The position numbers and the translations under genes are program-made. A stretch of 64,000 bases of DNA from contig NZ_JAGJBY010000002.1 of the NCBI RefSeq assembly GCF_020010905.1, forward strand, positions 4,898,001 to 4,962,000. Reading direction: 5' to 3'. The DNA comes from Streptomyces acidiscabies. Lineage in GTDB: Bacteria; Actinomycetota; Actinomycetes; Streptomycetales; Streptomycetaceae. Below the pieces are notes generated by a model, which had not been told where the DNA came from, searched no databases, and saw only the letters and a program-made list of their open reading frames with translations. Shown here piece by piece: positions 17,404 through 23,619 of this stretch (the first letter of the stretch is position 1; the number at the start of each line of letters is the position of its first letter).

Positions 17404-18065
17404 TTGGAATCTCCCGCGAACTCGATGGTGTGCCCGCCCCATTCGGCCTTGACCCGCAGATAGCGCTCGTTGCTCTCGTTGAGGTGGATACCGGTGGGGA
17501 TGACCTCCTCCACCGCGATGCCGTACCCCTCCAACTGCTTCACCTTGTCCGGGTTGTTCGTGCGCAGCCGGATCTTCGACACCCCGAGGGCGTCCAGCAT
17601 CTGCGCGGCCACCCGGTAGTCCCGCAGGTCGTCCGAGAAGTTCAGCTCCCGGTTGGCGGCGAACGTGTCCAGGCCCTGGTCCTGGAGGCGGTAGGCGTCG
17701 AGTTTGTTGTACAGCCCGATGCCGCGGCCTTCCTGGCGCAGATACAGCAGGATTCCGCCCTGCTCCGCGAATTGGTCCACACCTTCGGACAGCTGCGGTC
17801 CGCAGTCGCAGCGCGCGGAACCGAACACGTCGCCCGTGAGGCATTCCGAATGCACACGGACGAGGGGCGCGGAAGTCTCCGACGGGAACACCACGGCGAT
17901 GTGTTCCCGGCCGTCCGCCAGCCCGGTGAAACTGATCATCTGTGCGGTCCGCCAGGAACCGTCGGACCTTCGCACCGGCACCTCGACCCGGGTACGGATC
18001 GTTGTTCCGGCTTCCTGCGAACGCGAACTCGATTGCGGCGTCTGGCCGCTGGACGTACTCAACAT
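17400..18065 (-). CDS. GTP cyclohydrolase II, ToxB-like candidate
   Basis: The 221-residue enzyme opens the imidazole ring of GTP, releasing formate and pyrophosphate to give a diaminopyrimidine ribosyl phosphate. Zinc ligands are C75, C86 and C88 (ECLTGDVFGSARCDCG); the catalytic segment YLRQEGRGIGLYNK is at 108-121 and NNPDK follows. It is a single-domain form without the RibB half fused in many bacterial riboflavin enzymes. No riboflavin genes are nearby, so it is not the housekeeping copy. ATG 18065 is chosen over ATG 18098 because GGAGGGACGATCC lies directly upstream of it. First gene of the cluster. In toxoflavin biosynthesis ToxB does this step. Confidence 0.92.
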   Translation of the reverse strand: MLSTSSGQTPQSSSRSQEAGTTIRTRVEVPVRRSDGSWRTAQMISFTGLADGREHIAVVFPSETSAPLVRVHSECLTGDVFGSARCDCGPQLSEGVDQFAEQGGILLYLRQEGRGIGLYNKLDAYRLQDQGLDTFAANRELNFSDDLRDYRVAAQMLDALGVSKIRLRTNNPDKVKQLEGYGIAVEEVIPTGIHLNESNERYLRVKAEWGGHTIEFAGDSK

Positions 18066-18149
18066 GGATCGTCCCTCCGTTGATAACGGCTCGGTCATGC
18101 AAACACATGGCCAAGACCGCGCACAGTACGGATGGACCGAGACACCCTC

Positions 18150-18161
18150 CGAAACGTTTCG
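18150..18161. promoter_or_regulatory. CGAAACGTTTCG palindrome upstream of the GTP cyclohydrolase gene
   Basis: A perfect 12-bp palindrome with central CG lies 85 bp upstream of the chosen start codon. The AACGTT core with flanking G/C is typical of LacI-family operators. The LacI gene at 25533 or an unlinked protein could bind; the binder is unknown. Confidence 0.5.
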
Positions 18162-18182
18162 AGCGAGGCACCGAGACGGAAG

Positions 18183-18227
18183 TATTCAGGGTGAATATGC
18201 GCGCGAGTTCGACACTGGGAATTTCCC
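18183..18227. promoter_or_regulatory. two further palindromes in the cluster promoter region
   Basis: TATTCAGGGTGAATA (18183-18197) has perfect 6-bp arms with a GGG centre. GGGAATTTCCC (18217-18227) is a perfect 11-bp palindrome. Both sit in relatively AT-rich sequence between the DinB-like gene and the cluster's first gene, where the cluster promoter must lie. They look like binding sites for two different regulators, neither encoded inside the cluster. Confidence 0.5.
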
Positions 18228-18270
18228 TAGTGCGCGGGGAAGGTTTTCGTTAACGCATTCCTGGCACATT

Positions 18271-18909
18271 TCAACGGAGATGCTCCTGTGCGGCGCTCCA
18301 ATGGGGGTCGCGGCCGAGGTAGCGCAGGAGGACCGCCGCATCGTCGTCGTCCGGCGAGGGGGGCAGGGCGGCGGCGTACGCGCCGTGCGGGCGCAGTGGT
18401 TCGACGATCTCCCGGGCGACTTCGAGGAGGGGGCGGGCCAGTTCGGGGGTGAGCGGCGACGGGCGGCCCGTGGCCATGGCGATGTCCCAGGCGTGGACCG
18501 CCGCGTCCAGTCCGCACGCCGCCGAGCCGGACCACGGGGGCAGCTTGAACGGCGGTAGCGGCACGGGCAGTTCGGGGGCGTTCCGGTCGGCTCCCGCCCA
18601 TGCCTTCGCCGCGCGGGCCAGGGCGTCCTCCAGGAACGCCTCCGGGTCCGCGCCCGCCAGGTCGCCCGAGGGGGTGAACGGGTCGAAGCCCGGGCCGGGT
18701 CCGCCGGTCAGCGCGGCGGCGTAGCCGATCTGGTCGCCGACGGCGTGCTGGAAGACCTGGGTGACGGTCCAGCCCTCGCAGGGCGTCGGCAGGTGCCAGC
18801 CGTCGGCGGGGACGGCGCGGACCGCCGTACGCAGTGCCGCGTGGGAGGCGTCCAGGACGTCCCAGCCGCTGGAGGCAGGGCCGTCGTTCGTCGGGTTCGT
18901 CGTTGTCAT
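18271..18909 (-). CDS. TIGR03086-family metal-binding protein (DinB/MDMPI-like)
   Basis: The 212-residue actinobacterial protein has the mycothiol-dependent maleylpyruvate isomerase N-terminal/DinB-like four-helix fold. Diagnostic blocks are the LPTPCEGWTVTQVFQHAVGDQ helix (about 44-64) and DAAVHAWDIAMATGRP (about 135-150), which provide metal-binding His residues. A short C-terminal tail ends LGRDPHW. Family members may be thiol transferases using mycothiol; function of most is unknown. It stands alone, and the gap after it is the promoter of the azapteridine-like cluster, so it is probably not part of that cluster. Confidence 0.85.
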   Translation of the reverse strand: MTTTNPTNDGPASSGWDVLDASHAALRTAVRAVPADGWHLPTPCEGWTVTQVFQHAVGDQIGYAAALTGGPGPGFDPFTPSGDLAGADPEAFLEDALARAAKAWAGADRNAPELPVPLPPFKLPPWSGSAACGLDAAVHAWDIAMATGRPSPLTPELARPLLEVAREIVEPLRPHGAYAAALPPSPDDDDAAVLLRYLGRDPHWSAAQEHLR

Positions 18910-18947
18910 GCGTCCAGACTGGGCCCGCGACGGCAGGGCTGTCAGTA

Positions 18948-19451
18948 CTACTGGTCGGCGGACAGCATCGGACCGATGAGCGTGCCCGTCGCGACCCTGA
19001 ACGTACCGTCCGCGAAGGACGTGCCCGGGATGGTGCCGCCGCCCGGCGTCCGGAGGGTGAACGACGCCTCGTCCGCCGGGACCGTGTTGCCCATGTTGGG
19101 GACCTGGATGTCGAAGTGGACGGGGTGGCCGGGGCCGAAGGTGACGGCGGCGGTCTGGTCGCCGTAGCGGCCCGCGGTGATCGCGAGGGGCGTGCCGTGG
19201 TCGGAGAAGCGGACGCCCGTGGGGGAGCCCGCGAGGGTGCAGGACGCGTACCCGCGGGGAGCGGTCAGGGTGACCCGGAAGTGGATGTGGCCGGCGCTGG
19301 ACTGGTCCTGGGCGATCGTCGCCAGGTGGTTCGCGGGCCGGCAGGCCGAGGGCGCGGCGGCTGCGCGGGGCGCGGCCTGGGCGGCGCCGATGGTCGCGAC
19401 GGTCAGCAGGGTGGTGGCGGCTGCGGTGACCAGCTTGCGGTTCAGGGTCAT
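18948..19451 (-). CDS. secreted DUF4232-domain protein
   Basis: The 167-residue protein starts with a signal peptide (MTLNRKLVTAAATTLLTVAT, cleavage about residue 28 after AQA). A beta-sandwich-like domain follows, with an early Cys in PSACRPANHL and a partner in ASCTLAGSPTGV. These fit the DUF4232 disulfide pattern seen in many Streptomyces secreted proteins. The GTPLA, VTFGPGHPV and ADGTFRV-type strands support this. ATG 19451 is preceded by AGGAGCCCTTC. No partner genes; role unknown, with cell-surface display or export presumed. Confidence 0.8.
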   Translation of the reverse strand: MTLNRKLVTAAATTLLTVATIGAAQAAPRAAAAPSACRPANHLATIAQDQSSAGHIHFRVTLTAPRGYASCTLAGSPTGVRFSDHGTPLAITAGRYGDQTAAVTFGPGHPVHFDIQVPNMGNTVPADEASFTLRTPGGGTIPGTSFADGTFRVATGTLIGPMLSADQ

Positions 19452-19533
19452 GAAGGGCTCCTCGTACGGTGGCGTGCGGGCCGTTGCGTCGTACACGTAC
19501 CCGGAGCCCCTCCGGACCACTGTCCCCAAACCG

Positions 19534-20457
19534 TCACAGGCGGGCAGATCCAGGCAAAGATCGGCGCAGGAAGTCCAGCACCGCCCCGGTCAGGGCCTCC
19601 GGCGCCTCCTCCGGCAGGAAGTGCCCCGCGCCGGGGATCACCAGACCGGTCACGTCGGAGGCCGCCGCGCGCATGACCTGCTCGGGCAGGGCGCCGGTGC
19701 CGTACTCGGCGCCTATCGCCAGGACCGGGACGGTCAGCGGACCTTCGTCGCGCCAGCGCAGGACCTGGCGGGTGGACGTGTCGAGGGACCGGTAGTACGC
19801 GAAGCTGGCGCGCAGCGCGGCCGGGTCGCGCAGCTGATCGACGTACAGGTCGATCGCGTGCTGCGGGATCGCGCCGGGCGTCGCGGTCTTGGACGTGAAC
19901 TGGTGCCCGAAGTAGATCTCCTCGCGGCCCGCGACCATGCGTTCGTTGATGTCTCCCGCGCTGTTGAACGCGAAGTGCCACAGCATGTCGTTGGTCGCCG
20001 GTTCCGACAGCAGCGGGGGAGAGGGCACGAGGCCGGGGATCAGCGCCTCGCTGAGGACGAGCCCGGTGACGCGGTCACGGTGGCTCGCGGCCAGCGCGTA
20101 GCCGACGAGCATCCCGAGGTCGTACCCGACGACGGCGAAGCGGTCGTGCCCGAGCCCGGTCATCAGGGCGGCCATGTCGTCGGCGAGGGCGGCGGTGTCG
20201 TACCCGGTCTCCGGCTTGTCGCTGGCGCCCATGCCGCGCAGGTCGGGGGCGACGACGGTGAAGTGCTCGGCGAGGGCCGGCATCACCAGGCGCCAGCTGT
20301 ACCAGAACTGGGGCCAGCCCGGCAGGAGCAGCAGCGCCGGGCCGTCGCCGCCGGTGACGGCGTGCAGGGTCAGGTCGGCGGTCTTGACGGTGCGGCTGGT
20401 GAACGTGTCGGTGAACCCGTCGGGCAGGCCCGGTACGTCGGTGACGGTGAACGGCAT
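19534..20457 (-). CDS. alpha/beta hydrolase, epoxide hydrolase-like
   Basis: The 307-residue alpha/beta hydrolase has the oxyanion motif LLLPGWPQFWYSW (HGWP-type, about 44-56), DLRGMGASDKP, the nucleophile elbow VVGYDLGMLVG (Asp, about residue 113) and catalytic His in IPGAGHFLPEEAPE near 281. An Asp rather than Ser in the elbow places it with epoxide hydrolases and haloalkane dehalogenases. A cap domain lies between. ATG 20457 has GGAGGGATC upstream. It is divergent from a TetR gene across 83 bp holding two identical-pattern operators, so it is probably induced by a small hydrophobic compound. Substrate unknown. Confidence 0.9.
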   Translation of the reverse strand: MPFTVTDVPGLPDGFTDTFTSRTVKTADLTLHAVTGGDGPALLLLPGWPQFWYSWRLVMPALAEHFTVVAPDLRGMGASDKPETGYDTAALADDMAALMTGLGHDRFAVVGYDLGMLVGYALAASHRDRVTGLVLSEALIPGLVPSPPLLSEPATNDMLWHFAFNSAGDINERMVAGREEIYFGHQFTSKTATPGAIPQHAIDLYVDQLRDPAALRASFAYYRSLDTSTRQVLRWRDEGPLTVPVLAIGAEYGTGALPEQVMRAAASDVTGLVIPGAGHFLPEEAPEALTGAVLDFLRRSLPGSARL

Positions 20458-20476
20458 GGTGATCCCTCCAAGGGGC

Positions 20477-20530
20477 TAATCGGATAATCGATCCGTTTCG
20501 TTCGAGCGTACCGGATGAGTCATCCGATTA
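20477..20530. promoter_or_regulatory. twin TetR operators, CGGAT-N5-ATCCG
   Basis: Two copies of CGGAT-N5-ATCCG lie at 20481-20495 and 20512-20526, with centres 31 bp apart, about three helical turns, so dimers would sit on the same DNA face. The whole is also framed by TAATCGGAT (20477-20485) and its exact complement ATCCGATTA (20522-20530). It occupies the divergent promoter between the hydrolase and its TetR regulator. Confidence 0.75.
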
Positions 20531-20540
20531 CACTTCCGGT

Positions 20541-21107
20541 GTGATCGATGCACCGATGCGCAAGGACGCTGCCCGCAACCGGCAGCGCATCCTCGATGTG
20601 GCCCGCCGGCTCGTGGACGACGCGACGCCCTTGCAGCTCAACGACGTCGCCCGGCTCGCCGGGGTGGGGGTGGCGACCGTCTACCGGCACTTCCCGACGC
20701 CGGAAGTCCTGATGGAGACGGTGGCGGCGCCCGGCCTCGAAGGGCTGATCGGGGCGGCACGGCAGTCACTGGCCGGCGAGGACCCCTGGGGCGACCTGGC
20801 CCGCTTCCTCGGCGCCTCACTGGAGGCGCAGCTGGCCGACCCCTCGATCACCGTCGTACGGTCCGCGCCGCAGCGGGTCCTGCCCCGCACGGAGGAGCTG
20901 ACGACCGAACTCGACTCCGTCGCCGGACACCTCCTCGACCGGGCATGCGCGGCGGGCGCCGTGCGCGGTGCCGTCACCTGGGACGACCTGCTGCCGCTGA
21001 TGTGCGGGATCGCCTTCGCGGCGAAGGTGCACGCCGACGACCCGGGGGCGCGGCTGGAGTCGGGGCGGCGCTATCTGAGGGTGGTGCTGGAAGGGCTGCG
21101 GGGGTGA
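20541..21107 (+). CDS. TetR-family transcriptional regulator
   Basis: The 188-residue protein has an N-terminal HTH (RILDVARRLVDDATPLQLNDVARLAGVGVATVYRHFPT, residues about 15-53) of the standard TetR type. A ligand-binding helical domain follows, ending ADDPGARLESGRRYLRVVLEGL, close to the SCO1712/DUF-type TetR C-terminal domain common in Streptomyces. GTG 20541 or ATG 20556 could be the start; GTG is preceded by CTTCCGGT only, so the start is not settled. It probably represses both itself and the divergent hydrolase through the paired operators. It converges with the MBL gene. Confidence 0.9.
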   Translation: MIDAPMRKDAARNRQRILDVARRLVDDATPLQLNDVARLAGVGVATVYRHFPTPEVLMETVAAPGLEGLIGAARQSLAGEDPWGDLARFLGASLEAQLADPSITVVRSAPQRVLPRTEELTTELDSVAGHLLDRACAAGAVRGAVTWDDLLPLMCGIAFAAKVHADDPGARLESGRRYLRVVLEGLRG

Positions 21108-21120
21108 GGAGCGGCGTGAG

Positions 21121-21717
21121 TCATGCGGACGACTTCGGCGCCAGCCAGCGGTAGCGGTCGCCGCATCGGTCGGTGAGCCAGCCGTTGATGCTGGTCAGGG
21201 CGCGGTCGTTGATCTGGGCGTCGTGGATGCCGTAGGCCCGCTCCGGGGCGACGGCGCGGACGAAGTCGATGGCCTCGGACGTCTTCAGCCATGACGCCTG
21301 CAACGGGACCAGCAGGGTTTCCACCGGGCGGCCGGGGCGGTGCAGGGAGTCGCCCGGGTGGTAGAGGCGGTCCTCCACGAGGTAGCCGAGGTTCGCGCAG
21401 TCCGGGAGGCCGCCGTGGACAGGGGCGTGGCGTCCGCCCTGGGCGGTGACGCGGAAGCCCGCCGCCGTGAACTCCTCGCCGGTGGCGACGGCGGTGAAGT
21501 CCAGGTCCGGGAGGTGGGCCGAGGCGGGGGCGTGGACGGGTACGCCCAGCCCCCTCAGGCGCAACACGTCGGCGTGGTCGCTGTGTTCGTGGGTCAACAG
21601 GACCGCGTCGGCGCCGTCGAGGGCGCCGGGCTCGCTCCAGATCCCGGGGTCGATGACCAGGACGCGGCCCTCGTGCTCCAACCGGACGCAGGAATGGGTG
21701 TGCTTGACGATCCGCAT
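21121..21717 (-). CDS. metallo-beta-lactamase-fold hydrolase
   Basis: The 198-residue MBL-fold protein has an N-terminal HSCVRLEHEGRVLVIDPG strand pair and the metal motif LLTHEHSDHAD (THxHxDH, about 40-50). A YHPGDSL motif lies near 117, and the C-terminal HDAQIND has a further His. It resembles UlaG/YycJ-like small MBL hydrolases annotated as Zn-dependent hydrolases. ATG 21717 fits the first strand MRIVKHTHSC. It is 23 bp downstream of the EEP gene on the same strand and may share a transcript with it. Substrate unknown. Confidence 0.88.
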   Translation of the reverse strand: MRIVKHTHSCVRLEHEGRVLVIDPGIWSEPGALDGADAVLLTHEHSDHADVLRLRGLGVPVHAPASAHLPDLDFTAVATGEEFTAAGFRVTAQGGRHAPVHGGLPDCANLGYLVEDRLYHPGDSLHRPGRPVETLLVPLQASWLKTSEAIDFVRAVAPERAYGIHDAQINDRALTSINGWLTDRCGDRYRWLAPKSSA

Positions 21718-21740
21718 CCGTGTGAGCGTAGCCCGGACGT

Positions 21741-22796
21741 CTACCAGTCGATCCGGGCCGCCACCGGCAGATGGTCGCTCCCGGTCTCCGCCAGCACCCA
21801 CGAACTCCTCGCCTCCACACCCCGGACCAGGATCTGGTCGATGCGGGCGACCGGGAACGCCGCCGGCCAGGTGAAGCCGAAACCGTCTCCGGCGGCGTCC
21901 TGCGCCGAGCGCATCTGTGACGTGACGCCGTCGAGCGCGCGGTCGTCCGTGGTGCCGTTGAGGTCGCCGAGCAGGATCACCCGCTGGTCGCGTTCGGCGG
22001 CGAGCGCCTCGGCGAGGGCCTGGGCGTTCCTGTTGCGGGAGTCCGTCCAGAAGCCCGTGCGAGGGGTCACGCGTACGGAGCCGAAGTGGGCGACGTACAC
22101 GGCGAGCGGTCCGTGGGACGTGGCCACCGTCGTGCGCAGCGCCCGGTTGGCGACCAGTTTCGACTCGGCCGACTTCGTGGCGCCCAGCGGTCCGGCGTCC
22201 TGGCGCGTGTCGACCAGCCGCGTGTCCGACAGCGGGAGCTTGCTCCACACCCCGACCGTGCCCTGGACGGAGTGGTAGGGGTAGTCCGCCGCCAGCACCC
22301 TCTCGTACGTACCCCTCGCCTGATCCGAGATCTCCTCCAGCGCCAGCACGTCCGCACCGGAGGCGGCGAGGGCGCGGGCGGTTTTGGCGGGGTCGGGATT
22401 CTCGGCGCTGACGTTGTGGCTGACGAGGGTGAGGTCGCCGCCGGGGCGGGACTTGTCGAGGAGGTGGTCGCCGAAGAGGCTGAGCCACACCACGGCGGGC
22501 AACAGCAGCGCGACCACCGCGGAAGCGGAACGGCGCCACACCGCGACGACGAGCAGCACCGGGACGAACAGGCCGAACCAGGGGAGGAAGGTCTCCACGA
22601 GGGAGCCGAGGCCACCTCGGTCGGTGATCCACGCGTGCGTCAGCATGAGCAGCCCGAGGGCGAGGGCCAGCGCGGCCGGCACCGGGCCACGCCTCCAGGG
22701 GCCGGGCCGTGGCCGCCGGGTTCCCTCCGGGGCGCTCGGCTCCCTCACCGCCGTATCCGCCTGCGTCACGAGCAGGGCGCCTGTGCTTCGATTCAT
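21741..22796 (-). CDS. membrane-anchored endonuclease/exonuclease/phosphatase (EEP) family protein
   Basis: The 351-residue protein has three hydrophobic N-terminal segments (about residues 38-57, 65-85 and 88-107) followed by an extracytoplasmic EEP catalytic domain. Markers are LVSHNVSAENPD, VLALEEISDQ (metal-binding Glu), VYVAHFGSVR, ILLGDLNGTTDDRAL and the final GSDHLPVAARIDW (catalytic Asp-His). This arrangement matches the actinobacterial membrane-EEP family (VanJ-like proteins). The fold is certain; a lipid-phosphate or nuclease substrate cannot be decided. It is divergent from the response regulator. Confidence 0.88.
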   Translation of the reverse strand: MNRSTGALLVTQADTAVREPSAPEGTRRPRPGPWRRGPVPAALALALGLLMLTHAWITDRGGLGSLVETFLPWFGLFVPVLLVVAVWRRSASAVVALLLPAVVWLSLFGDHLLDKSRPGGDLTLVSHNVSAENPDPAKTARALAASGADVLALEEISDQARGTYERVLAADYPYHSVQGTVGVWSKLPLSDTRLVDTRQDAGPLGATKSAESKLVANRALRTTVATSHGPLAVYVAHFGSVRVTPRTGFWTDSRNRNAQALAEALAAERDQRVILLGDLNGTTDDRALDGVTSQMRSAQDAAGDGFGFTWPAAFPVARIDQILVRGVEARSSWVLAETGSDHLPVAARIDW

Positions 22797-22882
22797 GCCG
22801 CCAGTGAAGACAGCGCACGGTTGCCCCCACGTATGCGGTTTTCGATACGCCGGCGATAGGCGCGGCCTCCTAGCCTGGACCC

Positions 22883-23554
22883 ATGCGTGTCTTGATCGTC
22901 GAGGACGAGCCCTACCTGGCGGAAGCCATCCGTGACGGCCTGCGGCTGGAGGCGATCGCGGCCGACATCGCCGGCGACGGCCACACCGCGCTGGAGCTGC
23001 TCGGCGTCAACGCGTACGACATCGCCGTGCTCGACCGCGACATCCCCGGCCCGAACGGCGACGAGATCGCCGCCCACATCGTGGCCTCCGGCAGCGGCAC
23101 GCCGATCCTGATGCTGACCGCGGCCGACCGCCTCGACGACAAGGCGTCCGGGTTCGAACTCGGCGCGGACGACTACCTGACGAAACCGTTCGACCTGAGG
23201 GAACTGGTCATGCGGCTCAGGGCGCTGGACCGCAGACGCGCGCACCACAGGCCGCCGGTGCGGGAGATCGCGGGCCTGCGGCTGGACCCGTTCCGCCGGG
23301 AGGTGTACCGGGACGGGCGGTACGTCGCGCTCACGAGGAAACAGTTCGCGGTGCTGGACGTCCTGGTCGCCGCCGAGGGGGGTGTCGTCAGCGCCGAGGA
23401 ACTCCTGGAACGGGCGTGGGACGAGAACGCGGACCCGTTCACCAACGCGGTACGGATCACGGTGTCGGCGCTGCGCAAGCGGCTCGGGGAGCCGTGGCTG
23501 ATCGTGACGGTGCCGGGGGTGGGGTATCGGATTGAGGGAGAGGGGCGTGGATAG
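22883..23554 (+). CDS. OmpR/PhoB-family response regulator, apparently orphan
   Basis: The 223-residue protein has a receiver domain with acidic pocket VEDE (6-9), phospho-acceptor D51 in AVLDRDIPG, T79 in MLTA and K101 in DYLTKPF. A C-terminal winged helix follows with RKQFAVLDVLVAAEGGVVSAEEL, NAVRITVSALRKRLG and VPGVGYRI. All phosphorylation residues are present. In this subfamily a histidine kinase gene normally follows on the same strand, but here a convergent amidohydrolase begins 65 bp later, so the cognate kinase is missing from this locus. Targets unknown. Confidence 0.92.
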   Translation: MRVLIVEDEPYLAEAIRDGLRLEAIAADIAGDGHTALELLGVNAYDIAVLDRDIPGPNGDEIAAHIVASGSGTPILMLTAADRLDDKASGFELGADDYLTKPFDLRELVMRLRALDRRRAHHRPPVREIAGLRLDPFRREVYRDGRYVALTRKQFAVLDVLVAAEGGVVSAEELLERAWDENADPFTNAVRITVSALRKRLGEPWLIVTVPGVGYRIEGEGRG

Positions 23555-23619
23555 GGGGCCCGGAGCGGCACCTCGGCAAGCTGGTCCTCGTCCCGCCTTC
23601 TGCCGGGGCATAGACGCCG

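Noticed and set aside
17400..18065. GTP cyclohydrolase II as part of a riboflavin operon
   Set aside because: No ribB, ribD, ribE or ribH lies nearby and it is translationally coupled to a WD40 gene instead.
18271..18909. DinB-like protein as the metal enzyme of the azapteridine-like cluster
   Set aside because: It is separated from the cluster by the promoter region and belongs to the common TIGR03086 family found scattered in Streptomyces.
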